A DNA stretch of 44,583 nucleotides from Clostridium sp. SM-530-WT-3G (GTDB lineage Bacteria > Bacillota > Clostridia > Clostridiales > Clostridiaceae): positions 1 through 44,583 of the forward strand of contig NZ_JABAGC010000028.1 in the NCBI RefSeq assembly GCF_012843905.1. Direction: 5' to 3'. Under the pieces are notes generated by a model that was given only the letters and a program-made list of their open reading frames with translations, did not search any database and was not told the origin of the DNA. A program made the translations under genes and the position numbers. This document shows, piece after piece, positions 8,600-17,444 of this stretch (positions are counted from its first letter, which is position 1; each line of letters begins with the position of its first letter).

Positions 8600-9634
8600 A
8601 TGAGTATAAATAAGAAACCTCTTTTTAATGAATTTGGAGATAGAGAAATAAGTAGAAAGAGGCTTATAAATGGTAATACAACTAATTTAAATGACTTTAA
8701 CAATATGAAATATACATGGGTTTCGGATTGGTATAGGCAGGGGATGAATAACTTCTGGATACCTGAAGAAATAAATTTATCACAAGATTTAAAGGATTAT
8801 AAAAATCTTTCAGAAGATGAGAGAACTGCTTATGATAAGATTCTTTCATTTTTAATATTCCTAGATTCTATTCAGACAGCAAATTTGAGTAATATAAATA
8901 ATTATATAACTGCTAGTGAAATTAATTTATGTCTTACAATTCAAAGTTTTCAAGAAGCTGTTCATTCACAAAGCTACAGTTATATGCTTGATAGTATTTG
9001 TTCTCCAGAAAAGAGAGATGAGATTTTATATCAATGGAAAGATGATGAGAACTTGCTCAATAGAAATAAATTTATAGGAGATTTATATAATGAATTTATA
9101 AATAATCCAACTGAAAAGAATCTTTTGAAGACGCTTATGGCAAATTATATATTAGAAGGGATATATTTTTATTCTGGATTTATGTTTTTCTACAATCTAG
9201 AAAGAAACGGGAAAATGCCTGGTTCAGCTCAAGAAATAAGATATATAAACAGAGATGAAAATACTCATTTATGGCTATTCAGAAATATAATTAAAGAATT
9301 ACAAAAAGAAAATCCTGAATTATTTACTGATGAAATTAAAAATGAGTTGAGAGAAATGATGAAAGTCGGAGTAGATCAGGAAATTATGTGGGGGCATTAT
9401 GTTATTGGAGATAAGATTCAGGGTATAAATAAAAGACTTATAGAAGATTATATAAAATATTTAGCCAATAAGAGGTTAAAAGAAATAGGATTAGAAAAAT
9501 TATATGATGGATATGGAAAAAATCCAGCAACATGGGTAGATATTCAATCAAATGCTAATTCAGTAAAAACTGACTTTTTTGAAGCAAGATCTACTGCGTA
9601 TGCTAAAGTTACTACATTAGTTGATGATTTATAG
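8600..9634 (+). CDS. nrdF: Class I ribonucleoside-diphosphate reductase, beta subunit
   Basis: Radical-generating small subunit, 344 aa, a ferritin-like helical protein holding the dinuclear metal centre. By position against E. coli NrdB the ligands are D89 (FLDSIQ), E119 and H122 (FQEAVHSQSY), E186 (ILEGI), E220 and H223 (RDENTHL), and the radical tyrosine is Y126, four residues after H122 as in the family, so this is a tyrosyl-radical enzyme. The EAVHSQSYS context looks closer to NrdF than to E. coli NrdB. It lies 91 bases after the alpha subunit, behind AGGAG, and is likely in the same transcript. If it is class Ib with manganese, the NrdI activator must be encoded elsewhere. Confidence 0.9.
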   Translation: MSINKKPLFNEFGDREISRKRLINGNTTNLNDFNNMKYTWVSDWYRQGMNNFWIPEEINLSQDLKDYKNLSEDERTAYDKILSFLIFLDSIQTANLSNINNYITASEINLCLTIQSFQEAVHSQSYSYMLDSICSPEKRDEILYQWKDDENLLNRNKFIGDLYNEFINNPTEKNLLKTLMANYILEGIYFYSGFMFFYNLERNGKMPGSAQEIRYINRDENTHLWLFRNIIKELQKENPELFTDEIKNELREMMKVGVDQEIMWGHYVIGDKIQGINKRLIEDYIKYLANKRLKEIGLEKLYDGYGKNPATWVDIQSNANSVKTDFFEARSTAYAKVTTLVDDL

Positions 9635-9688
9635 ATTATTAACTGATAGTAAATAATGTAAAAATATGATATACTATTTTTAGAGTTA

Positions 9689-9780
9689 TGTTATAATTTC
9701 AAAGATAAGGATATTAATTATTGGTTTAAGTAAGAAAAAACGTTTTAATTAAGTCATATTTAGAGAAATTATGGTATAAT
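9689..9780 (+). promoter_or_regulatory. Two extended -10 promoters ahead of ptsI
   Basis: TG-N-TATAAT occurs twice in the 246-base gap, at 9689-9697 and 9772-9780. Neither has a good -35, which fits extended -10 promoters. The second would give a leader of about 90 bases. No RNA switch is recognised in the leader. Confidence 0.45.
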
Positions 9781-9880
9781 TAAAGTTGTTTAGACTTAAA
9801 TACTAACTCATTATTACACTGATGAGCTGAAAGAAAAATATATTTTTATAAAATTTACAATCAAGGAGGAATTCCGTATT

Positions 9881-11500
9881 ATGAAAAAAGGTATTGCTGC
9901 TTCTAAGGGATATGCAATTGGTAAAGTATTTTTACAGGAGCATGAAGAAATCGTTGTAACTGATGCTAAAATTTCTGATATAGCTGCAGAAAAGGAAAAA
10001 TTACAAAAGGCATTAGATGAATCAAAGAGTCAATTAGAGACTATAAAAGCAAAAGCATTAGAAGAAATGGGAGCTGAAAAAGCTGAAGTATTTGAAGCTC
10101 ACATTACTCTATTAGATGACCCAGAATTTACTGGAGCTATGATGAGTGAAATAGAATCAAACAGCGTTAATGGTTTAAAAGCTATTCAAAGCGTTGCAGA
10201 CAGTTTTGTTGCTATATTCGAATCTATGGATAACGAATATATGAGAGAAAGAGCAGCAGATATTAAAGATGTATCAAAGAGAATATTAGCAAACTTTGCA
10301 GGTAAGGGTGGAGATGGATTTGCTATTACTGAAAACAATACAGTAGTAGTTGCTCACGATTTAACACCATCTGATACAGCAGGATTAGATAGAACTAAAG
10401 TTGTTGGATTTATTACAGATATAGGTGGAAGAACTTCTCATGCTGCTATAATGGCTAGAACATTAGAAATTCCAGCTGTACTTGGATTAGGAGACATAAC
10501 TAAATGTGTTAAAAATGGAGACATGGTTATAGTTGATGGTATAACAGGTGATGTTATAATAAATCCTTCAGAAGAAGTATTAGCTGAATATCAAGCTAAG
10601 AAAGAAAAATTCCAAGCTGAACAAGAAGAATTAAAGAAATTAATAAATGTTAAGACTACTACTAAATCAGGTAGAAGAATAGAAGTTTGTGGAAACATAG
10701 GTAAGCCAGAAGACGTACTTGGTGTTATAGCAAACGGTGGAGATGGTGTAGGATTATTCAGAACTGAATTCTTATACATGGATAGAGATAGTGCTCCAAC
10801 AGAAGAAGAACAATTCGAAGCATACAAATTTGTTCTTGAAAAAATGGAAGGTAAGCAAGTTGTTATCAGAACATTAGATATCGGTGGAGATAAAACTCTT
10901 CCATACTTACCATTACCAAAAGAAATGAACCCATTCTTAGGATATAGAGCTATTAGACTTTGCTTAGATAGAAAAGAAATATTTAAGGTTCAATTAAGAG
11001 CATTACTTAGAGCTTCAGTTTATGGTAAACTTGCTGTAATGTTCCCAATGATTTCAGGATTAGAAGAATTTGAACAAGCAAAAGAAGTTGTTGAAGAATG
11101 TAAGGCTGAATTAAGAGCAGAAGGAAAAGAATATTCAGATGATATCCAATGGGGTATCATGGTTGAAATTCCAGCTGCAGCAGTTTATGCTGATGAATTA
11201 GCTAAACATGTTGATTTCTTCTCAATAGGAACTAATGATTTAATACAATATACATTAGCTGCTGACAGAATGAGTGAAAAAGTATCATATCTTTACAATC
11301 CAATGCACCCAGCTGTACTTAGATTAATAAAAATGACTATAGATGGAGCTCATAAACATGGTAAATGGGTTGGAATGTGTGGAGAAATGGCAGGAGATGA
11401 AGCTGCTATCCCAACATTAGTTGAATATGGTTTAGATGAATTCTCAATGAGTGCTACATCAATCTTAAATGCTAAAAAGATAATGTTAGAACAAGAATAA
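9881..11500 (+). CDS. ptsI: Phosphoenolpyruvate-protein phosphotransferase (PTS enzyme I)
   Basis: Cytoplasmic enzyme I of the sugar phosphotransferase system, which moves the phosphate of PEP to HPr. The 539-aa protein is slightly shorter than Bacillus or E. coli enzyme I (about 570-575). The N-terminal half holds the HPr-binding helices and the phosphorylated H187 in GGRTSHAAIMARTLEIPAVL. The C-terminal TIM barrel has the PEP-site motifs FFSIGTNDLIQYTLAADR and the active-site cysteine in GMCGEMAGD. AAGGAGG is 10 bases before the ATG. Its codons are noticeably more biased (for example AGA, GGA, CCA, and more use of C-ending Phe, Asn and Ile codons) than its neighbours, as expected for a highly expressed gene. 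It stands alone: ptsH is not adjacent. A terminator follows. Confidence 0.96.
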   Translation: MKKGIAASKGYAIGKVFLQEHEEIVVTDAKISDIAAEKEKLQKALDESKSQLETIKAKALEEMGAEKAEVFEAHITLLDDPEFTGAMMSEIESNSVNGLKAIQSVADSFVAIFESMDNEYMRERAADIKDVSKRILANFAGKGGDGFAITENNTVVVAHDLTPSDTAGLDRTKVVGFITDIGGRTSHAAIMARTLEIPAVLGLGDITKCVKNGDMVIVDGITGDVIINPSEEVLAEYQAKKEKFQAEQEELKKLINVKTTTKSGRRIEVCGNIGKPEDVLGVIANGGDGVGLFRTEFLYMDRDSAPTEEEQFEAYKFVLEKMEGKQVVIRTLDIGGDKTLPYLPLPKEMNPFLGYRAIRLCLDRKEIFKVQLRALLRASVYGKLAVMFPMISGLEEFEQAKEVVEECKAELRAEGKEYSDDIQWGIMVEIPAAAVYADELAKHVDFFSIGTNDLIQYTLAADRMSEKVSYLYNPMHPAVLRLIKMTIDGAHKHGKWVGMCGEMAGDEAAIPTLVEYGLDEFSMSATSILNAKKIMLEQE

Positions 11501-11518
11501 TCATAATTTTTAATATGT

Positions 11519-11556
11519 AAAAGCCATCGTAATTTAATTATGATGGTTTTTATTTT
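11519..11556 (+). terminator. Intrinsic terminator of ptsI
   Basis: Stem arms 11519-11533 and 11537-11552 (GCCATCGTAAT type, one G-U pair) with a 3-base loop end in a T-run. Confidence 0.87.
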
Positions 11557-11650
11557 TGAGTTAAAAGTGATTTAATTGTTAATAGTTAATAAATATGCCT
11601 ATAATAGAAATATTAAGGTAAATGATATAAGAGGATTATTGAGGAGAACT

Positions 11651-12898
11651 ATGGATAATAAAAATAGAAAAATATATAATAAAGCATTAGATTTCCATGA
11701 AAAAGGTGAAATAAATAAGGCTTTAGATCTATGCGAGTCTATTTTAGCTGAAAACCTAGGTGAATCAGAAGTATTAAATTTTAAGGGACTTATGCTTTAT
11801 GAAAAAGGATTGCTTAAGGAAGCAGTTACAGTCTGGAAAATTAATTTTGATTTAAATAATGATTCAATAGCGAAAAGTTATATAAAAGATGTTGAGTATG
11901 ATGAAGAGAGAATAAAAATTTATAAGGAAGCTGAACAGGCTCTAAAGAAATCAGATATAAACACTGCTTTAAAATTATTTATAGAATGTGCTAAGAGTGA
12001 TTTTAATTGCATTAAGGTTAATACAGGTATTGCATGGTGTTATCAAGAAAATGGTGACTATTACAGGGCAAAAGAATATGTAGATAAGGCACTTAAAATA
12101 GATAAACATGCAGTTACAGCAAATGAGATAAAAAAACAGCTGGAAAATATGGAACTATATTATGGAGAAATTAAGAGTAGAAGAGGAATTGGGAAAATAT
12201 TTATTATTATTTCAGTAGTCAGTATATTATCTATTGGAGGATATTATTTTTGGAAAAGTAATATGAAAAATAATGAGAAATTAGTGAATAATGTTGAAGT
12301 TATAAATGAAAGTATAGGAAATGAAGAGGAATTAGCAAATAAAGAAGAGATAGAAAAGCAAGAAGAAAATATTGTGAATAAATTCGATATTGAATCATTA
12401 GAACAAGATATTAAGAATAAGGATTATAAATCAATTTATGAGAAAGTCCATGATGTACAAACTTCTGAATTAAGTGTTAATGAAAAGAAGATATATAATA
12501 AAGCTGTTTCAATATTGAAAAAAGATGGAGTAACTGGTTTTTATGAAGATGGATTACGATATTTTAATCAAAAAGATTTTGATAATGCAAAGAATCAGTT
12601 TGATAAAGCTTATGAATATTGTGACGGAGATAATCTTGAGCAGCATATTATATTTTATAGAGGAAGTACTGCATCAGAACAAGGCAATAGGGATTTAGCG
12701 CTGGAAATGTATAAAAATTACGATAAATTATATCCAGAAGGGTCATATATAGAAGGAGTTCTATATGAACTTGCACTTTTTAATTGGGATATTAATAAGG
12801 AAGAATCAAAAATATACGCACAAAGATTGATTAATAATTATCCATATTCTATATATGTTAACGATAAAATTAAGAATATATTAAATGTGAGCAATTAA
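11651..12898 (+). CDS. TPR protein with one central membrane segment
   Basis: Start moved to ATG 11651 behind GAGGAG; the frame is open upstream to a TTG at 11576 that lacks a ribosome site. The 415-aa protein has an N-terminal domain of several tetratricopeptide-like helix pairs (residues about 5-165), one transmembrane helix (about 181-201, GKIFIIISVVSILSIGGYYF), a charged Asn/Glu/Lys linker (about 202-250) and a C-terminal domain again with TPR-like pairs (about 290-410, including YFNQKDFDNAKNQFDKAYEY). The N-terminal part has no signal peptide and should be cytoplasmic, which places the C-terminal repeats outside. It would thus link a cytoplasmic and an extracellular protein-binding module. 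I do not recognise a named family, and the neighbours (ptsI, iadA) do not explain it. Confidence 0.75.
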   Translation: MDNKNRKIYNKALDFHEKGEINKALDLCESILAENLGESEVLNFKGLMLYEKGLLKEAVTVWKINFDLNNDSIAKSYIKDVEYDEERIKIYKEAEQALKKSDINTALKLFIECAKSDFNCIKVNTGIAWCYQENGDYYRAKEYVDKALKIDKHAVTANEIKKQLENMELYYGEIKSRRGIGKIFIIISVVSILSIGGYYFWKSNMKNNEKLVNNVEVINESIGNEEELANKEEIEKQEENIVNKFDIESLEQDIKNKDYKSIYEKVHDVQTSELSVNEKKIYNKAVSILKKDGVTGFYEDGLRYFNQKDFDNAKNQFDKAYEYCDGDNLEQHIIFYRGSTASEQGNRDLALEMYKNYDKLYPEGSYIEGVLYELALFNWDINKEESKIYAQRLINNYPYSIYVNDKIKNILNVSN

Positions 12899-12907
12899 TT
12901 TACATAA

Positions 12908-12956
12908 AATAATTATGAGAATGTTTATTTGAAATATTCTTATAATTATTTTTTTA
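12908..12956 (+). terminator. Intrinsic terminator after TPR gene
   Basis: A 15-bp A/T-rich stem (arms 12908-12922 and 12936-12950, one G-U pair) is followed by seven T. Confidence 0.8.
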
Positions 12957-13042
12957 TATTTTGTTCATATACTTAAATTAATAATAACAATCTCACCTGG
13001 AAAAGATATTTATAAGAATGTTTTTTGAGAGGTGAAATAAAT

Positions 13043-14215
13043 ATGATAACAATAATTAAAGAATGTAATGTATATGCACCAGAAAATTTAGGAGTAAAAG
13101 ATGTTGTGATTGCAGGCGGGAAGATAGAAGGTGTATATGATAATGTTGATTTTGACAGCAAAACAATAGAGTATGAAGTGATTAATGGAAAGGATAAGTT
13201 ATTGTTCCCAGGGTTTATAGATTGTCATGTTCACGTTATGGGTGGAGGAGGAGAGGGTGGGTTTCATACGAGAATACCAGAAATGCAGATGTCACAATTA
13301 ACAAAAGCAGGAATAACAACTGTTGTTGGGTGTATTGGGACAGATGGAATATGCAGAGATATGAAATCTTTAATAGCAAAAATTAAAGCATTAAGAGAAG
13401 AGGGAATTTCAGCATATGCTTATACTGGTTCATATGAAGTTCCAGTAATAACACTTACTGATTCTATAAAAAGTGATTTAATGATTGTAGAAGAGATAAT
13501 TGGAGTTGGAGAGATTGCTATATCTGATCATAGAAGTTCACAACCAAGCTTTGGAGAATTTGCAAATGTAGTAGCTCAGAGTAGAGTTGGAGGATTATTA
13601 TCAGGGAAATGTGGAATAGTTAATATACATTTAGGAGATGGAGAAAATAAACTTGAATATCTTTTTGACTTAATTGATAATACAGAAATACCAACTACTC
13701 AATTGTTGCCAACTCATATTAATAGAAATAGTGAATTATTTAAAGTAGGATTGGAATATGTTCAGAGAGGTGGTTATATAGATTTAACTACAAGCTGTGA
13801 TTTAGACCACATGGAAAATGGTGAACTAAGAGCTGGAGATGGATTGAAGGAATTTATTGATAAAAAACTTCCTATTGAACATATAACTTTTACTTCAGAT
13901 GGAAACGGAAGTATGCCTAGATTTGATGCAAATGGACGTCTGGATGGAGTAGGAATTTGTGAAGTATCAACATTATATAGAGAAGTAAAGCATGCAATAA
14001 AAGAAAATAAAATTCCAATAAATGAAGCCATAAAAGTAATTACATCTAATGTAGCAAAAATTTTAAAATTAAAAAATAAAGGAGCTATAGAGTGTGGAAA
14101 AGATGCTGATTTAGTAATTGTTGATAAAGAATCACTTGATATTAGTATGGTTTTTGCAAAAGGTAGGAAAATGGTTGAAAATAATCAAGTGCTAATAAAA
14201 GGGACTTTTGAGTAA
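13043..14215 (+). CDS. iadA: Isoaspartyl (beta-aspartyl) dipeptidase
   Basis: Zinc-dependent amidohydrolase (peptidase M38 type) that cleaves beta-aspartyl dipeptides arising from damaged proteins. The start is ATG 13043, 8 bases behind AGAGGTG; an in-frame TTG at 13025 is unlikely. Length is 390 aa, normal for the family. The HxH metal site is H62-x-H64 (DCHVHVMGGGGEGGFHTR), followed by ISDHRSSQPS, LLPTHINRN and the catalytic-aspartate region FTSDGNGSMPRFD. The residue two before ISDHRS is Glu (GEIAISDHRS) where E. coli IadA, as I recall, has the carboxylated lysine that bridges the two zinc ions. It stands alone between terminators. Confidence 0.87.
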   Translation: MITIIKECNVYAPENLGVKDVVIAGGKIEGVYDNVDFDSKTIEYEVINGKDKLLFPGFIDCHVHVMGGGGEGGFHTRIPEMQMSQLTKAGITTVVGCIGTDGICRDMKSLIAKIKALREEGISAYAYTGSYEVPVITLTDSIKSDLMIVEEIIGVGEIAISDHRSSQPSFGEFANVVAQSRVGGLLSGKCGIVNIHLGDGENKLEYLFDLIDNTEIPTTQLLPTHINRNSELFKVGLEYVQRGGYIDLTTSCDLDHMENGELRAGDGLKEFIDKKLPIEHITFTSDGNGSMPRFDANGRLDGVGICEVSTLYREVKHAIKENKIPINEAIKVITSNVAKILKLKNKGAIECGKDADLVIVDKESLDISMVFAKGRKMVENNQVLIKGTFE

Positions 14216-14230
14216 TATCTTTATAAATGA

Positions 14231-14275
14231 AAAGCTATTTAAGAATACACTATATTCTCAAATAGCTTAATTTTA
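14231..14275. terminator. Bidirectional terminator between iadA and wall hydrolase
   Basis: Arms AAGCTATTT (14232-14240) and AAATAGCTT (14260-14268), extended inward by AGAAT/ATTCT, with A-rich and T-rich flanks, serve the two converging genes. Confidence 0.85.
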
Positions 14276-14884
14276 TGCCTTTAATTTAAAAAATGTATGA
14301 TGGCCAATTGTTTTTTCGTTTACTTTTTTAGTTGTTTTCATCCAGTTGCATGTTGCAGTGGCTGGATTATAGAAAAACAAAGCGTCATTCGAGGGGTCAT
14401 ACCCCTTTATTGCATCGTATACTGCATTGTAACAATCTTGGTTTGCCACAGATTTTATTTTTCCATTTTTTACACAAGAAAAGGCATTCTTTTGAAATAT
14501 TACTTCTTTAATTGTGTTTGGAAAGCTTGAACTTACTGTACGATTAAGTACAACAGAGGCAACTGCAACCTTTCCTTCATAAGGTTCACCTATGCTTTCG
14601 GCTGCAACTAACTTTGCCATTAAGTCTATATCTTCTCCCGTTATATATAACTGTTTTGAATTATGATTAAAAACTTCAACAACTTGATTAGTTTCTTCAT
14701 TATTTTGAGTTATATTTGATGTATTTTTAATTGAATATTCGGTATTATTTATATATTTTATATTCTTTATAGATTTATTTGCTTTGCAATCAGTACCTAA
14801 AACCTCAGCTGCAACTGGATTTATATTCATAACGGAAAAAAATAGTATCAATGCAGTTACAAAAATACTAAATGTTCTTTTCAT
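14273..14884 (-). CDS. Secreted cell wall hydrolase, SleB/CwlJ type
   Basis: A 203-aa exported protein: signal peptide of residues 1-26 (MKRTFSIFVTALILFFSVMN, then a PVAA cleavage region), a low-complexity linker (about 30-78) and a C-terminal Hydrolase_2 domain (about 80-203) as in the spore cortex lytic enzymes SleB and CwlJ. The likely catalytic glutamate is E96 in LVAAESIGEPYEGKVAVASV; ALFFYNPATA and HHTFFK are family motifs. The start is ATG 14884, 7 bases behind GAAGGAGG; a TTG further upstream overlaps the ribosome site. There is no PG_binding_1 domain and no ypeB next to it, so it is more likely a general or sporulation-related muralytic enzyme than the canonical SleB. Confidence 0.85.
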   Translation of the reverse strand: MKRTFSIFVTALILFFSVMNINPVAAEVLGTDCKANKSIKNIKYINNTEYSIKNTSNITQNNEETNQVVEVFNHNSKQLYITGEDIDLMAKLVAAESIGEPYEGKVAVASVVLNRTVSSSFPNTIKEVIFQKNAFSCVKNGKIKSVANQDCYNAVYDAIKGYDPSNDALFFYNPATATCNWMKTTKKVNEKTIGHHTFFKLKA

Positions 14885-15176
14885 AAAAAAACCTCCTTCG
14901 GTATAGTGCAACAAATAATATTATTACCAAAGAAAGTAATTATATTCACATAATAATTTTTTATAGTCTATATATTATATGATTAAGTAGGATATTATAA
15001 TTTTTATAGTTTACTATTTTAATTAATTAATGTTAATACTATTACTGATAAGTTATAAGTCAAATTTTTATATTTAAATAATATTAATACAGTAGTAATA
15101 AAAAAGTAATTCTCTTTAGTATTAAGGAGAAAAAAATTGTTGTATAATTTTAATATGATGAAAAGAGGTGAGTATT

Positions 15177-16028
15177 ATGCAGGAAGTATTATCTATGATT
15201 ATAAAGAGTTTTTCCAATATATCAATATGGTCAGTTTTAGATATTTTGGTTGTATCATATATATTTTATAAAGGGTATATGCTTATAAAAGAAACACGAG
15301 CTGAGCAGTTACTTAAGGGAATAGTATTGATAATAGCATTAATTCCTATAAGCTATTTATTAAAATTAGATATGCTTTATTTTATATTAAATAAAACGTT
15401 AACTATAGGTGTATTATCAGTAGTTATTATTTTTCAGCCAGAAATAAGAAGAGCATTAGAGCATTTAGGAAGGACTGCATTTGATGATATGCATGGGTTA
15501 CGAGATGAAGAGTTGGTACATAAGGTTATAGAAGAAATATCTATTGCTGCTGAAAATCTTTCTGAGAGCAAGACTGGTGCACTTATTGTAATAGAACAAA
15601 CTACAGGATTAAACGAAGTTATGGGAGCAGGAACATTGCTTGATGCAGTTGTAAGCTCAAGCCTTTTGGAGAATATTTTTGTTGTTAATACTCCACTTCA
15701 TGATGGGGCCACTATAATAAGAAATAATAGAATTTGGTCATCAGGATGTGTTTTGCCTCTTACTAATAATGCTAATATAAATAAAAAATTAGGAACACGA
15801 CATAGAGCTGCAATAGGATTATCTGAAATATCAGATGCACTCGTAATTGTTGTGTCTGAAGAAACAGGAACTATTTCTTTAGCCGTAAATGGAAAAATAA
15901 CTAGGGGATATGACAAGGAAAGATTACAAAAAGTTCTTACAAGAATAATTGATAATAGAAGTAAGAAAAATGTTAAGACAGCTAGGGAGAAGGTGAAGTC
16001 ATGGATAAAATTAAAAAGCAAAATTTAA
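15177..16028 (+). CDS. cdaA: Membrane diadenylate cyclase CdaA
   Basis: Makes the second messenger c-di-AMP from two ATP. The 283-aa protein has three N-terminal membrane helices (about residues 17-34, 45-60, 66-87) and a C-terminal DAC domain with both catalytic motifs: DGA at 176-178 (TPLHDGATII) and RHR at 208-210 (LGTRHRAAIGLSE). The start is ATG 15177, six bases after the AGAGGTG ribosome site; GTG 15168 lies inside that site. A -10-like TATAAT at 15143-15148 would give a very short leader. The cdaR gene overlaps its 3' end by 28 bases, so both are translated together, and CdaR is known to bind and regulate CdaA. glmM, the usual third gene, is displaced to 24929. Confidence 0.95.
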   Translation: MQEVLSMIIKSFSNISIWSVLDILVVSYIFYKGYMLIKETRAEQLLKGIVLIIALIPISYLLKLDMLYFILNKTLTIGVLSVVIIFQPEIRRALEHLGRTAFDDMHGLRDEELVHKVIEEISIAAENLSESKTGALIVIEQTTGLNEVMGAGTLLDAVVSSSLLENIFVVNTPLHDGATIIRNNRIWSSGCVLPLTNNANINKKLGTRHRAAIGLSEISDALVIVVSEETGTISLAVNGKITRGYDKERLQKVLTRIIDNRSKKNVKTAREKVKSWIKLKSKI

Positions 16029-17221
16029 TGGTTAAAATTATTTGTGTATTATTATCCTTTGGCTTATGGTTGTATGTAACTAATGTTGAAAATCCCGCTA
16101 GAAGCTATGAAGTAAAAGACATACCTGTAGAATTAGTCAATACAGATGCAATTGAGAATGCTAAATTTGCAATTGTAGATGGTCAGAAATTTACTGTAGA
16201 TTTAAAAGTAGAGGGACCATCAACTGAAGTAAGTAAAGTTACTCCGGAAGATTTCAAGGTAGTTGCAGATATGTCCAAGTATGCTCTTAAAGCTGGAGAA
16301 AATACCATTCCAGTTCAAATAATGAGTTATCCTCCAAATATAACTATAAAAAATACAGGTTTTTTAGGTATAAAGATAGATTTAGAGGAAATTGTAACAA
16401 AGGAATTTCCAATAACATCAAATGTAAAGGTAAGCTATAAAGAGGGAGTTTACGAATTGGATAAAAAGATAACTCCTACGACAGTTAAGGCAACAGGGGG
16501 AAAAAGTAAAATTGATAAAATAGATAGAGCGGTAATTAGTGGAGAAGAAAAGGATGTTAGTAAAAATACTGAGAACAATTATAAAGTAATATTTTTAGAT
16601 TCTGATGGAAATGAGGTTACTGGAATTCAGTCTGATGTATCTACTGCAAAATTATCTATTAATGTAGTTACAGGTAAAAAAGTTGCTGTGAATTTAAAAA
16701 CTAGTGGTCAGGTTCCAGAAGGCTATGAATTAAGTGGCTATGATTTACAGACTAAGTATGTTGAAATTTCAGGTGATGGTTCACAAAATATAGAATCAGT
16801 AGATACAGAGCCTTTAGATATATCTTCATTTACTCAAGATACAGAGCAAACTGTAAAATTGAATTTACCACAAGGTATTACTGTAATCGGTGGAGATAGT
16901 ACTGTAAAAGTTAAGCTTAATATAAAAAAGAGTGATATAGTTACTAAAATATTAAGTTGTGCAGTTAAGTATAATAATTTAAATGATCAATTTATTATTG
17001 ATTCACCAACTGAAAAAGTAAATGTAACATTAAGTGGAACACAGAGTAACTTAGATAAGATATCAGAAAATGAAATATCTGCATCAATAGATTTAAGTAA
17101 TATAACTGAAGAGGGAACATATACTTATAAACCAGATATAGTTATTAATAATGACAATAAAAATTTAACGATAAGCAGTGTAGATAGTGTTACAATAGTG
17201 GTAAAGAAAAAAGCAGAATAG
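16001..17221 (+). CDS. cdaR: CdaA regulator, YbbR-domain protein
   Basis: Extracytoplasmic regulator of the diadenylate cyclase, 406 aa. One N-terminal membrane anchor (residues about 9-26, MVKIICVLLSFGLWLYVTNV) is followed by about four YbbR beta-domains of 75-90 residues each; repeated signatures include NVENPARSYEVKDIPVEL, EEIVTKEFPITSNVKVSY, TGKKVAVNLKTSGQVPEG and SDIVTKILSCAVKYNNL. It starts within cdaA and is followed by a terminator, so the operon here is only cdaA-cdaR. In other Firmicutes CdaR modulates CdaA in response to the wall or envelope state. Confidence 0.92.
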   Translation: MDKIKKQNLMVKIICVLLSFGLWLYVTNVENPARSYEVKDIPVELVNTDAIENAKFAIVDGQKFTVDLKVEGPSTEVSKVTPEDFKVVADMSKYALKAGENTIPVQIMSYPPNITIKNTGFLGIKIDLEEIVTKEFPITSNVKVSYKEGVYELDKKITPTTVKATGGKSKIDKIDRAVISGEEKDVSKNTENNYKVIFLDSDGNEVTGIQSDVSTAKLSINVVTGKKVAVNLKTSGQVPEGYELSGYDLQTKYVEISGDGSQNIESVDTEPLDISSFTQDTEQTVKLNLPQGITVIGGDSTVKVKLNIKKSDIVTKILSCAVKYNNLNDQFIIDSPTEKVNVTLSGTQSNLDKISENEISASIDLSNITEEGTYTYKPDIVINNDNKNLTISSVDSVTIVVKKKAE

Positions 17222-17225
17222 TTAT

Positions 17226-17266
17226 AAAAATGTGTATAAGGAAATTATCCTAATACACATTTTTAT
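17226..17266 (+). terminator. Intrinsic terminator of cdaA-cdaR
   Basis: Arms AAATGTGTATAAGGA and TCCTAATACACATTT (one mismatch) with a 5-base loop, then a T-run. It separates cdaR from all downstream genes. Confidence 0.85.
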
Positions 17267-17321
17267 TTTTATGGATAATATATAAATAAAATTAGTTTAA
17301 TTCAGCTAAAGAGTATTTTTA

Positions 17322-17330
17322 TGATATAAT
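17322..17330 (+). promoter_or_regulatory. Extended -10 promoter of the FAD oxidoreductase gene
   Basis: TG-A-TATAAT with no clear -35; it would give a leader of about 110 bases before the ATG at 17445. Confidence 0.45.
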
Positions 17331-17444
17331 CTTTTTGATTTGAGAGATACAACTAGAAAAAATAACTATAGATTTATAAAAAATAATTTTACTTAAATAT
17401 AGGTATTTAATTATTTTTATATTTGAAAGGAAAACGGTGATAAT

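Noticed and set aside
11576..11650. 25-residue extension of the TPR protein from TTG 11576
   Set aside because: GAGGAG stands before ATG 11651 and none before the TTG.
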